Positions 25,729 to 33,653 of a DNA stretch of 64,000 nt are shown one piece after another. Under the pieces are notes generated by a model, which saw only the letters and a list, made by a program, of their open reading frames with translations, did not search any database and was not told the origin of the DNA. A program made the translations under genes and the position numbers. Where the stretch lies: NCBI RefSeq assembly GCF_004349265.1, contig NZ_SMFL01000021.1, positions 22,391-86,390 on the forward strand, written 5' to 3'. The DNA is from Dyadobacter psychrotolerans (GTDB taxonomy: Bacteria; Bacteroidota; Bacteroidia; Cytophagales; Spirosomataceae). Position 1 is the first letter of the stretch; each line of letters opens with the position of its first letter.

Positions 25729-26058
25729 ATGGGAGTTACAAAAACACAAGTTTTTACGGATAGGCAGAACCGTATCGCTGATTTAGCCAAAGCGCTGGCG
25801 CACCCGGCAAGGGTTGCGATCATCCAGCATTTATTAAAAGTAAATTCATGCGTTTGCGGTGACCTGGTAGAAGTGCTGCCACTTGCCCAGGCCACGGTTT
25901 CACAACATTTGAAAGAATTGAAACAGATTGGCATTATACACGGAGAGATTAACCCGCCAAGGGTTTGTTACTGTATCAATGAAACGGTATGGCAAGAAGC
26001 CAAAGCTATTTTTGGTGACTTATTTGAAACATCGGTAGCAGCTGCATGCTGCAATTAA
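25729..26058 (+). CDS. arsR: ArsR-family arsenic-responsive repressor
   Basis: The 109-residue winged helix has ALAHPARVAIIQHLL, then the As(III)-type sensor region SCVCGDLVEVLPLAQATVSQHL with CVC in the DNA-binding helix, and a terminal AAACCN. It would repress the arsenic operon that follows. The tight distance to the -7 box (see the promoter entry) suggests a very short or absent leader. Confidence 0.87.
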   Translation: MGVTKTQVFTDRQNRIADLAKALAHPARVAIIQHLLKVNSCVCGDLVEVLPLAQATVSQHLKELKQIGIIHGEINPPRVCYCINETVWQEAKAIFGDLFETSVAAACCN

Positions 26059-26104
26059 TATGTAAGCAGAATTTTTTCATCTTCAATTCAATCGTAACAT
26101 AGCA

Positions 26105-26716
26105 ATGAATGATTTCAATCCAATGAACTGGCAGTCTTTCAAAAGTACCCTTTTAGAGAATCCTGATAAGGTACTTCAATTTCAATATGCCGAAGGACAA
26201 TTTGTTGATACATCATACCATATTACTGAAATCAAACAAGCCCCGATCGTCTCTGTGGACTGTGGCGGTGTGATGAACAACTGGACGGAAATCATCGTGC
26301 AGCTTTGGGAACCGTTGGTGACGGAAACCGAACGTGCTATGAAAGTAAGTAAAGCGCTGTCAATTATTAATTTAGTAGAGAAATCACTGCCACTTAATCC
26401 GCTTGGCGTAGTCAAAATTGAGTTTGGCAATTCTAAATTCGATACCCGGCAGATGTACCCAGGCGAGTTTTTGACTGATGGTGACATCTTTACGGTAAAT
26501 CTGGTACCCGATTTTACACAATGCAAAGCGCTGACAAGAAATAGTAGCTGTGGCACTGCTAAGCCAGACACCGCTTCATCTTGTTGTGGCCCTGTCAATG
26601 CTGAGACAATAACCGTTTCTGCTGATACCAGAGTAGTCCAGCAAGAAAAAGAGGCACTTGAACTGGTTGGGACAGAAGATTCTTCCTGCTGTACACCTGG
26701 TGGTGGATGCTGTTAA
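26105..26716 (+). CDS. DUF6428-family arsenic-operon protein with Cys-rich tail
   Basis: The protein has 203 residues. The first 140 or so match the DUF6428 pattern seen between arsR and arsC in Bacteroidota (YHITEIKQAPIVSVDCGG, NNWTEIIVQLWEP). The last third is a low-complexity tail with SSCGTAKP, SSCCGP and a terminal SSCCTPGGGCC, a likely metalloid-binding stretch. The biochemical function is unknown. The start codon follows arsR by 46 bases. Confidence 0.78.
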   Translation: MNDFNPMNWQSFKSTLLENPDKVLQFQYAEGQFVDTSYHITEIKQAPIVSVDCGGVMNNWTEIIVQLWEPLVTETERAMKVSKALSIINLVEKSLPLNPLGVVKIEFGNSKFDTRQMYPGEFLTDGDIFTVNLVPDFTQCKALTRNSSCGTAKPDTASSCCGPVNAETITVSADTRVVQQEKEALELVGTEDSSCCTPGGGCC

Positions 26717-26736
26717 TTATTTCAAATCAGACAAAT

Positions 26737-27234
26737 ATGATCACGATACGACCATTAGAGCCTAAGGATTGGCCAGCTGTCCGTGAAATTTATGCCCAGG
26801 GTATTGCCACCGGTGATGCCACCTTGGAAACAAATCCTCCTGAGTGGGAAGCCTGGGACCAGTCGCATGTTTCGGGCCTTAGATATGTAGCGATTAACGA
26901 TTCGGATGAAATTGCTGGTTGGGCTGCATTGACCCCTGTTTCAGGGCGATGCGTGTATGCGGGTGTTGCCGAAGTGAGTGTTTATATCGGTAGCAGTTTC
27001 AGGGGGCAGAAAATTGGAGACCTGCTCTTGAAGCACCTGATCGACCAAAGTGAGCAAAACGGGTATTGGACGCTACAAGCAGGTATTTTTTCGGAGAATA
27101 TCGCCAGCATGCACCTTCACGAAAAGAACGGGTTCAGATTGATCGGTTACCGTGAAAATATAGGAAAGATGAAAGGGGTATGGCGCAGTGTTAATCTTTT
27201 GGAAAGAAGAAGTAAAGTAACAGGGATCAATTAA
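26737..27234 (+). CDS. ArsN1-like GNAT acetyltransferase
   Basis: The protein has about 165 residues. The GNAT fold starts IRPLEPKDWPAVREIYAQGI, with EVSVYIGSSFRGQKIGDLLL for acetyl-CoA binding and NIASMHLHEKNGFRLIGYRE. This closely resembles phosphinothricin/arsinothricin N-acetyltransferases. In ars operons such enzymes (ArsN1) acetylate the organoarsenical arsinothricin; the substrate here is inferred from that context. ATG 26737 gives the normal start; the in-frame frame upstream begins inside the previous gene. Confidence 0.8.
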   Translation: MITIRPLEPKDWPAVREIYAQGIATGDATLETNPPEWEAWDQSHVSGLRYVAINDSDEIAGWAALTPVSGRCVYAGVAEVSVYIGSSFRGQKIGDLLLKHLIDQSEQNGYWTLQAGIFSENIASMHLHEKNGFRLIGYRENIGKMKGVWRSVNLLERRSKVTGIN

Positions 27235-27242
27235 ACATTTCG

Positions 27243-27656
27243 ATGAAAAAAGTATTAGTGCTTTGCACCGGTAACAGCTGCCGGAGCCAGATAGCCGAAG
27301 GCTACCTTAGAAAATTTGCAGGTAATAAAGCCATCGTTTATAGTGCAGGGGTTGAAACCCATGGCGTCAACCCCAAAGCCATTTCCATTATGGCAGAAGA
27401 TGGGATTGATATATCTGGCCACACATCCAACAATATTGATGAGTACACAGACATTGATTTCGATTATGTGATCACTGTATGCGACAACGCCAAAGAGCGC
27501 TGTCCTTACTTTCCGACCAATGCAAAGAAGTTCCACCAAAACTTTCCGGATCCAGGTAAAGCTACCGGCAGTGATGAGCAGGTAACTGAGCAGTTCCGTA
27601 CGGTACGCGAAATGATCAAAACCTATTCAGAAAATTTTGTCAGTGAGAACCTTTAA
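27243..27656 (+). CDS. arsC: Thioredoxin-coupled arsenate reductase
   Basis: The protein has 137 residues of the low-molecular-weight phosphatase type. The P-loop LCTGNSCRSQIAEG carries the nucleophile near Cys9-10. VCDNAKERCPYFP supplies the two further cysteines spaced C-x6-C that pass the disulfide to thioredoxin. It reduces As(V) to As(III) for export by the Acr3 pump encoded 8 bases downstream. Confidence 0.93.
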   Translation: MKKVLVLCTGNSCRSQIAEGYLRKFAGNKAIVYSAGVETHGVNPKAISIMAEDGIDISGHTSNNIDEYTDIDFDYVITVCDNAKERCPYFPTNAKKFHQNFPDPGKATGSDEQVTEQFRTVREMIKTYSENFVSENL

Positions 27657-27664
27657 AAATAATT

Positions 27665-28744
27665 ATGTCAGCTACTAATTGTGCTCCGGCAGCCAGTCGT
27701 AAGAAACTAGGCTTTTTGGACCGTTACTTAACATTATGGATTTTTCTGGCCATGGCCATTGGCGTAGGCCTTGGTAATTTTGTTCCCTCATTGCCAGATT
27801 ATATCAATACTTTTTCAAGTGGTACAACCAATATCCCGCTTGCTATCGGCCTGATCCTGATGATGTACCCGCCACTGGCCAAGGTGAAATACAATAAAAT
27901 GGGCGAAGTGTTCCGCAATACCAAAGTGATGACTGTTTCCCTGGTACTGAACTGGATCATCGGACCGGTACTTATGTTTATACTGGCCATTATCTTTCTT
28001 CCAAATCATCCGGATTATATGATCGGGTTAATTCTGATCGGTCTGGCACGGTGTATTGCCATGGTACTGGTCTGGAATGAGCTGGCAGGAGGAAGCAGGG
28101 AATACGCTGCCGGGCTGGTAGCGTTAAACAGTGTGTTTCAGGTGCTGCTTTATAGCTTTTATGCTTATTTCTTTATTACGGTTTTGCCCCCCTTGGTGGG
28201 ACTAAAAGGACTAAATGTAAATGTTACAATCACTGAAATTGCTAAAAGTGTAGGCATCTATCTGGGAATTCCTTTTGCTACCGGAATGATCAGCCGTTTT
28301 GGGCTGACTGCCCTGAAAGGAGAAGACTGGTATGAGAAAAAATTTATCCCTATGATATCACCTGTTACTTTGGTTGCGCTTTTAGCTACGATCATGCTGA
28401 TGTTCAGCCTGAAAGGCGAGCTGATTGTTCAGCTTCCGGGGGATGTTCTTTTAATTGCTGTTCCACTGGTCATTTATTTTTCCATCATGTTTTTGGTCAG
28501 CTTCTTCATGGCAAAATCGCTGGGTGCTGATTACGCACAAAATGCTTCGATTGCCTTTACCGCAGCAGGTAACAATTTTGAACTTGCCATTGCAGTTGCT
28601 ATCGGCGTGTTCGGGATCAACTCCGGCCAGGCATTTGTCGGTGTGATCGGTCCGCTGGTTGAAGTACCGGCATTGATTGCCCTGGTCAATGTGGCTTTTT
28701 GGCTACGTGATAAATATTATAAAACTCAATCTTCCAATTTATGA
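27665..28744 (+). CDS. acr3: ACR3-family arsenite efflux transporter
   Basis: The protein has 359 residues with ten predicted membrane helices. GLARCIAMVLVWNELAGGS contains the conserved, essential cysteine of ACR3 pumps, and TAAGNNFELAIAVAIGVFG is the second signature. It exports As(III). It is translationally coupled to the next gene by a 4-base overlap. Confidence 0.93.
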   Translation: MSATNCAPAASRKKLGFLDRYLTLWIFLAMAIGVGLGNFVPSLPDYINTFSSGTTNIPLAIGLILMMYPPLAKVKYNKMGEVFRNTKVMTVSLVLNWIIGPVLMFILAIIFLPNHPDYMIGLILIGLARCIAMVLVWNELAGGSREYAAGLVALNSVFQVLLYSFYAYFFITVLPPLVGLKGLNVNVTITEIAKSVGIYLGIPFATGMISRFGLTALKGEDWYEKKFIPMISPVTLVALLATIMLMFSLKGELIVQLPGDVLLIAVPLVIYFSIMFLVSFFMAKSLGADYAQNASIAFTAAGNNFELAIAVAIGVFGINSGQAFVGVIGPLVEVPALIALVNVAFWLRDKYYKTQSSNL

Positions 28745-29490
28745 AGATTGCCCTTTTCTCAGACATTCATGCGAACTTGCCCGCCTTTGAAGCAGTTCTG
28801 GAAGACCTGGAGAAGCAAAAGCCCGATGCGGTATACTGTCTGGGTGATTTGATCGGGTATAACGTATGGCCAAACCAGGTAATCGAACATATCCGTAAAA
28901 GAGGGATTGCCACCATTGCGGGAAACCATGATCTGAAAGTCTCTAAAATTTTGCCATCAGCGGGTGCCTGCAGCACGGATCAAAGGAGTGATTATGCTTA
29001 TAAACTGGTAGGCCAAAAGGAGCGGGATTATCTTCTGACACTTCCCAGGCACTTGAAACTCGAATTTCAGTTCGGCAAAGATCATTTAAATATGCTTTTG
29101 GTACACGGCAGTCCCCGCAGCATCAATGAATATCTTCTGGAAGAATTGCCCGAGCAATATATGCTGGATTTGGTTACAGAATTTAAGGCTGATATTCTTT
29201 GTTTTGGTCATTCACATAAGCCTTACCACCGGATCATTAATTCTGGGAAAGACGGTGGTGACCATTATCATCACCTGATCAATACCGGCTCCGTTGGAAA
29301 ACCCAAAGATGGTGATTCAAGGGCATGTTATGTGATGCTTACTATTAACCAGTCCGCTACTACCACAAGTGCGGATGGAGTTCAGGTTGAATTCATGCGG
29401 GTGAAATATGATATTGAAAAAGCGGCTCAGGCGATAGAGCTTAGTATGCTATCAGATGCACTGGCCGATAATCTTAGAAAAGCTTATTGA
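28741..29490 (+). CDS. Metallophosphoesterase coupled to acr3
   Basis: The protein has 249 residues of the YfcE/MPP superfamily: FSDIHANLPAFEAVL, CLGDLIGYN, IAGNHDLKV, LVHGSPRS and CFGHSHKPYHR are the five metal-binding blocks, all intact. It acts on phosphoesters in the cytosol, but the substrate cannot be told from sequence. Its ATGA overlap with acr3 makes it part of the arsenic operon. A role on arsenate or phosphate esters is speculation. Confidence 0.8.
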   Translation: MKIALFSDIHANLPAFEAVLEDLEKQKPDAVYCLGDLIGYNVWPNQVIEHIRKRGIATIAGNHDLKVSKILPSAGACSTDQRSDYAYKLVGQKERDYLLTLPRHLKLEFQFGKDHLNMLLVHGSPRSINEYLLEELPEQYMLDLVTEFKADILCFGHSHKPYHRIINSGKDGGDHYHHLINTGSVGKPKDGDSRACYVMLTINQSATTTSADGVQVEFMRVKYDIEKAAQAIELSMLSDALADNLRKAY

Positions 29491-29544
29491 ACCAGCAGTT
29501 CACGGATCAAAGTCGATTAATATTGCTTCATTTACGATACAAAT

Positions 29545-30129
29545 TCAGGTCTTACTATTAATTTGGACACCGCGGTGTCGTAGATACTTATAAAGTGTCA
29601 TTTTCGAGATTTCAAGATCTGCGGCAATTTCGTTCACCCCTAACTTTCTTTCGTTATATAAAGTTTGGGCAAGCATCGCTTTTTTCTCAGCTTCCTTTGA
29701 AAGGCCACGACTACGTCCACCTTTTCGTCCACGCGCACGGGCTGCTTCCAATCCGGATTTTGTCCGCTCCCTGATCAGGTCTCTTTCAAATTCAGCCAAT
29801 GAAGCAAAAATATTAAAGATTAGCCTGCCTTGGGCAGTAGTCGTATCAATGGAATCGTTAATAGAGACCATGCCAATTCCCCGCTTTTCAAAATCGGAGG
29901 TCATTTCGAGTAGGTGTTTTAAAGAACGTCCTAACCGATCCAACTTGTAAATGTAGATAACATCCCCTTCACGAAGGATCAGTTGCATGGCGGCAAGCTG
30001 GGGCCGATCCGATTTAATTCCAGAAGCCTTTTCCTGAAATATTTTTTCACAGCCAATGTTTTGCAAGGCGTCCAGCTGCATTTCCAGATTCTGGTCCTGG
30101 GTCGATACCCGAGCATATCCTATTTTCAC
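29545..30129 (-). CDS. tnpR: Serine resolvase of the Tn3-family transposon
   Basis: The protein has 194 residues. The resolvase catalytic domain has YARVSTQDQNLEMQ with the nucleophilic Ser near residue 9, YKLDRLGRSLKHL, and RLIFNIFASLAEFERDLIRE. The hinge SGLEAARARGRKGG is followed by a helix-turn-helix (NEIAADLEISKMTLYKYL). It resolves cointegrates at res, expected in the 175-bp divergent gap to tnpA. Confidence 0.92.
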   Translation of the reverse strand: MKIGYARVSTQDQNLEMQLDALQNIGCEKIFQEKASGIKSDRPQLAAMQLILREGDVIYIYKLDRLGRSLKHLLEMTSDFEKRGIGMVSINDSIDTTTAQGRLIFNIFASLAEFERDLIRERTKSGLEAARARGRKGGRSRGLSKEAEKKAMLAQTLYNERKLGVNEIAADLEISKMTLYKYLRHRGVQINSKT

Positions 30130-30304
30130 TTTTTGTCTACTTTAAAGCATCTGTGACACCAAATTTAATGTACTTAGATTGCTATACAAGTTTATTTTAC
30201 TAATTTGATAGGATATGCCTGGTTTTGGTCCGTCTTTTGGACTCATGGAGCTTGGCAGGTTTGTACATTCTGAGTAACGTTTTTTTATACACACAAATCG
30301 TCTT
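30130..30304. other. Probable res/promoter region between tnpR and tnpA
   Basis: This 175-bp AT-rich gap separates divergent tnpR and tnpA. In Tn3-type elements it holds the resolution site and both promoters. I cannot assign the three resolvase subsites by eye. Confidence 0.55.
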
Positions 30305-33300
30305 ATGCCAAGAAAAGAATACCTGACTTCCGAAGCCCGGCAACGATTTGACAATCCACCTGTTTTGAGCGTCGACCAGAAAATGATTTTCTTAGAGGCT
30401 CCTGAATGGGCAGAAGAATATGTCAAGACTTTGCAGACACCATCCAATAAAGTTGGCTTTCTTTTGCAGGTTGGATACTTCCGGGTGGTCAGCAGGTTTT
30501 TTGGATCGAACCGTTTTCAGCAAAGTGATGTGGACTTTGTAGCGGCAAGAATTTCTGTTGATGTCAATGCTGTACAAATGACCGACTACGAGGGACGGAC
30601 TTCACTTAGGCACCGGGAGGACATTCTTGGATATTTTGGCTTCGCAGCTTTTGAAAAATCTTCGGTTGAAGCGTTGGCCGAAGAAACACACAGACTGGCA
30701 CATGTACAGACCAGGCCATACCTGATTTTCGAAGGGATGGTAGACTTTCTCCAATCACATCATATAGAAATTCCAACATACCAAAGCCTGAAAACGATTT
30801 TGGACAAATCTCTTGCTCGTTTCGAGCAAAATTTAGAGTCTATTTTAAATAAGTACCTGACTTCCGCCGATATTTTGCTTTTAGAGCAGCTTCTTGTTGA
30901 ACACACTTCTTATCAACTGGATAGCAGGAAGCATTTGAAAGTAAAACGCTATGAGATTACATTCTTTAAACGGATTTCTCAATCCATGGAAACAAAGCAG
31001 ATCCGTGAGCGAGTAACCAACTTTGAAAGCTTAAAGAATATGTATTTGCAGTTATTACCGATTGTCAAGCGCTTGAAATTATCTGATACCACTGTTCAAT
31101 TTTATGCGGAATACGTTATCAATAACCAGGTAACGCAAATAGCAACACGTAGCACAAATCGTTATCTTCTTCTGATTTCCTTCATTATCCATCAATACTA
31201 TATGTTAGGAGATGCACTTATCCTGACTTTGAATAGTGCGGTCACCAATTATGTCAATGGGTGTGAGAACCTGGTAAAGCAGCAGCTTTATGAAAACAGG
31301 ATGCAGACCGCGCAACTGGTTAGCAGTGTTGCCCACCGGAGCAGTACCCATATTGATGTTTTGGGTGCCATTGAACAAATTATTGCTGACACTACCATAG
31401 AACCGTTGGCCAAGGTAACATTGATCGAGCAGCTTTTTAAAAACAAACGGTTATCTCAAAAATTGTTACAGGAAGACCAGCAGCGCCTTAAAGCATTAAA
31501 AGAAGCCAACCAAAAAATAAATGACCGGGAAGATTTCTATCAGATGCTTGAAAAAAATGCATCGAAATTAAATGGTAAAGTCAGTGATATCGTAAAAGCA
31601 TTGATCCCTAGTTCGACTTCATCAGGAAAAGATATCCTTGAAGCGGTCCGGTACTACCAGGAAAAGAATGGTTCTATTATTTCGCGCGCAGCTGTACCAA
31701 CTGATTTTTTAGGGATGGAAGAGCAGCAGCGGGTATTAACTACGGAAGGGAAACTACGTACAGGTTTATATAAAGTATTCCTGTTTCAGGAAATCAGGGA
31801 TAGTATCAAATCCGGAGTACTTCCAATCGATTCATCTTATGATTACCGAAGTTTTGATGAGTATCAAATACCGGCTTCGGTTTGGAACAAAGAGAAGGAA
31901 AAGCTCATAGAACAAGCTGGCTTAACACCTTTTGCAGATTCCCGAAAAACCCTTCTCAAATTAAACGAAAAGTTGAATGCCCAGATAAAATTAACAAATG
32001 AGCGTATAGAAAAAGGAAATAACAAACAGGTATACTTTGATCCTACCGGTGACTGGCACCTGATGAAAGATAAACGTTTGGAAGAAGTAACGGATCTGGA
32101 ATCGCTTTATCCCAACGAATATGTTATTCCGTTAGCGGAAGTTCTTTCTACTGTACAAAATACAAGCGACTTTATTTCCTCGTTTACCCATAGCGGTATT
32201 GACCACATTCCTAAACGTCCGGAAGAGAAGTTATTTTTTGCAGCAATTCTTGGGTTTGGGTGCAATATCGGAATCCGCAAATTCTCTTTCATGTCTAAGG
32301 GTATCAGGACCACTTCATTAGAAACAACGGCACTCCAATATTTTTCGCCAGAGACTGTAATACAGGCAAATGACAAAGTACTTGCATTTAGCAACTCTTT
32401 ACCTCTTACCGAACATTTTAGAAAGGATGCAGACTTTGTTCATACTTCCAGCGACGGTCAAAAGTTCGATGTATCCGTTGCTTCGCTAGTGGCTTCTCCT
32501 TCTTTTAAGTACTTTGGAAATGGCAGGGGTGTTACCATGTATTCCTTTCTGGACGAAGCCGGGCAGTTATTTTATTCCACCGTATTCAGTGCAGCTGAAC
32601 CTGAATCGCATTATGTCCTGGATGGTTTGACCCACAATGAAGTGATCATTCCCAATGCGCATTCAACAGATACCCACGGTTTTAGTGAACCGGTATTTGC
32701 CGTAACTGGCCTGCTTGGTATTGAATTCCGTCCCAGGTTTGCAAGATTTCACCATCAGCAGCTTTATTCAATTGATGAAGCGCGGACGTATCGTGAGCTG
32801 AATTATAAGATTGTTCCAAGTCTTAAAATCAATTTGGCCCACCTGGAAAATCATTGGGATGAAATTTTAAGACTTGTCTGTACGATCAAACTGGGTTACG
32901 CAAAGGCGTCCACATTGTTCAGACGTCTTAATTCATATTCGAAGCAACACCCACTTTATAAAGCCCTCAAAGATTTGGGAAGGCTCTACAAAACAGCATA
33001 CATTTATCAATATATAGATGATGAGTTAATCCGGAAATCGGTGTCTGGATCGCTTTCTAAAATCGAAAGCAGCAATAACTTTTCCAAGGCCATCACCGTA
33101 GGCAATAACCAGGAATTGATCTGGGGCACCCGTAAAGAGCAATTGACGGCAGAAGGTTGTAAAAGGCTGATAGCAAATGCGGTGAACACTTATAATCTGT
33201 TGTTGTTATCTGAAAAACTGGTAGCAGCTAGGGCCGAACATGACAGGCAGATCCTGTTGAAAAAAATTCTTGCAACTTCTACCCACAGCTGGGCACATAT

Positions 33301-33391
33301 TAACCTGGTGGGAGAATATGACTTTTCTGATGGTAAAGATTATAAAATGTTTGATTTGGGCTCGATTATGGATCTGAACCTAGCGCCTTAG
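30305..33391 (+). CDS. tnpA: Tn3-family DDE transposase
   Basis: The protein has 1028 residues, close to the roughly 1000 of the family. An N-terminal DUF4158-like DNA-binding region (PRKEYLTSEARQRFDNPPVL) leads to the C-terminal catalytic part. The likely DDE residues are in TSSDGQKFDVS, HSTDTHGFSEP and SGSLSKIESSNNF. The terminal HSWAHINLVGEYDF matches the Tn3 WQHINxxGxYxF signature. It cuts and joins the 47-bp ends during replicative transposition. The right inverted repeat begins 35 bases after its stop. Confidence 0.93.
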   Translation: MPRKEYLTSEARQRFDNPPVLSVDQKMIFLEAPEWAEEYVKTLQTPSNKVGFLLQVGYFRVVSRFFGSNRFQQSDVDFVAARISVDVNAVQMTDYEGRTSLRHREDILGYFGFAAFEKSSVEALAEETHRLAHVQTRPYLIFEGMVDFLQSHHIEIPTYQSLKTILDKSLARFEQNLESILNKYLTSADILLLEQLLVEHTSYQLDSRKHLKVKRYEITFFKRISQSMETKQIRERVTNFESLKNMYLQLLPIVKRLKLSDTTVQFYAEYVINNQVTQIATRSTNRYLLLISFIIHQYYMLGDALILTLNSAVTNYVNGCENLVKQQLYENRMQTAQLVSSVAHRSSTHIDVLGAIEQIIADTTIEPLAKVTLIEQLFKNKRLSQKLLQEDQQRLKALKEANQKINDREDFYQMLEKNASKLNGKVSDIVKALIPSSTSSGKDILEAVRYYQEKNGSIISRAAVPTDFLGMEEQQRVLTTEGKLRTGLYKVFLFQEIRDSIKSGVLPIDSSYDYRSFDEYQIPASVWNKEKEKLIEQAGLTPFADSRKTLLKLNEKLNAQIKLTNERIEKGNNKQVYFDPTGDWHLMKDKRLEEVTDLESLYPNEYVIPLAEVLSTVQNTSDFISSFTHSGIDHIPKRPEEKLFFAAILGFGCNIGIRKFSFMSKGIRTTSLETTALQYFSPETVIQANDKVLAFSNSLPLTEHFRKDADFVHTSSDGQKFDVSVASLVASPSFKYFGNGRGVTMYSFLDEAGQLFYSTVFSAAEPESHYVLDGLTHNEVIIPNAHSTDTHGFSEPVFAVTGLLGIEFRPRFARFHHQQLYSIDEARTYRELNYKIVPSLKINLAHLENHWDEILRLVCTIKLGYAKASTLFRRLNSYSKQHPLYKALKDLGRLYKTAYIYQYIDDELIRKSVSGSLSKIESSNNFSKAITVGNNQELIWGTRKEQLTAEGCKRLIANAVNTYNLLLLSEKLVAARAEHDRQILLKKILATSTHSWAHINLVGEYDFSDGKDYKMFDLGSIMDLNLAP

Positions 33392-33426
33392 AATTCAATA
33401 TTCCGGACTTATGGCAAGTTAAAATG

Positions 33427-33473
33427 CTACACGAAAGTCGTGACGGTTTTTCTCCCTTTCTTTAGTTTACCCC
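33427..33473 (-). repeat. Tn3-family right terminal inverted repeat (IRR)
   Basis: It reads GGGGTAAACTAAAG inward on the minus strand and matches the left end at 46 of 47 positions. It lies just after tnpA, as expected. Confidence 0.92.
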
Positions 33474-33479
33474 TTAATT
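33474..33479. repeat. Target-site duplication, right copy (TTAATT)
   Basis: TTAATT directly follows the outer CCCC of the right end and equals 14768-14773. Removing the element and one copy rejoins the region after the peroxiredoxin gene to the leader of the cbb3 oxidase gene. Confidence 0.85.
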
Positions 33480-33653
33480 AGTAAATGGATACACTGATTT
33501 TTACATAATTGTATCGTAATCCAGAGGATATTTTTATTACTAATTTCAAATTAAAATGATGTCAAATCTACATTACAATTTCTTAATACGTTGCCGTGAC
33601 GTAAAGCTGACATAATGTATTTCTGTTATCGGAATACAGCACAATTTAACTAA

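Larger units (their letters stand above)
14774..33473. mobile_element. Complete 18.7-kb Tn3-family transposon carrying copper, mercury and arsenic genes
   Basis: The ends are 47-bp inverted repeats differing at one position, start with GGGG as Tn3-family ends do, and are flanked by a TTAATT direct repeat. Inside lie a serine resolvase (29545-30129) and a Tn3-type transposase (30305-33391) in divergent orientation. The passengers are a leftward copper module (14.9-22.4 kb), an Asp-box protein, and rightward mercury and arsenic modules (24.0-29.5 kb). It interrupts a sulfur-oxidation island between a peroxiredoxin gene and the cbb3 oxidase genes. The matching ends and the preserved duplication suggest a fairly recent insertion. 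Confidence 0.93.

Noticed and set aside
33596..33615. GTGAC sequence in the ccoN leader as a seventh Crp-like site
   Set aside because: The second half-site is not at the N6 spacing (GCTGAC falls later) and no TTTG lies 27 bases downstream.
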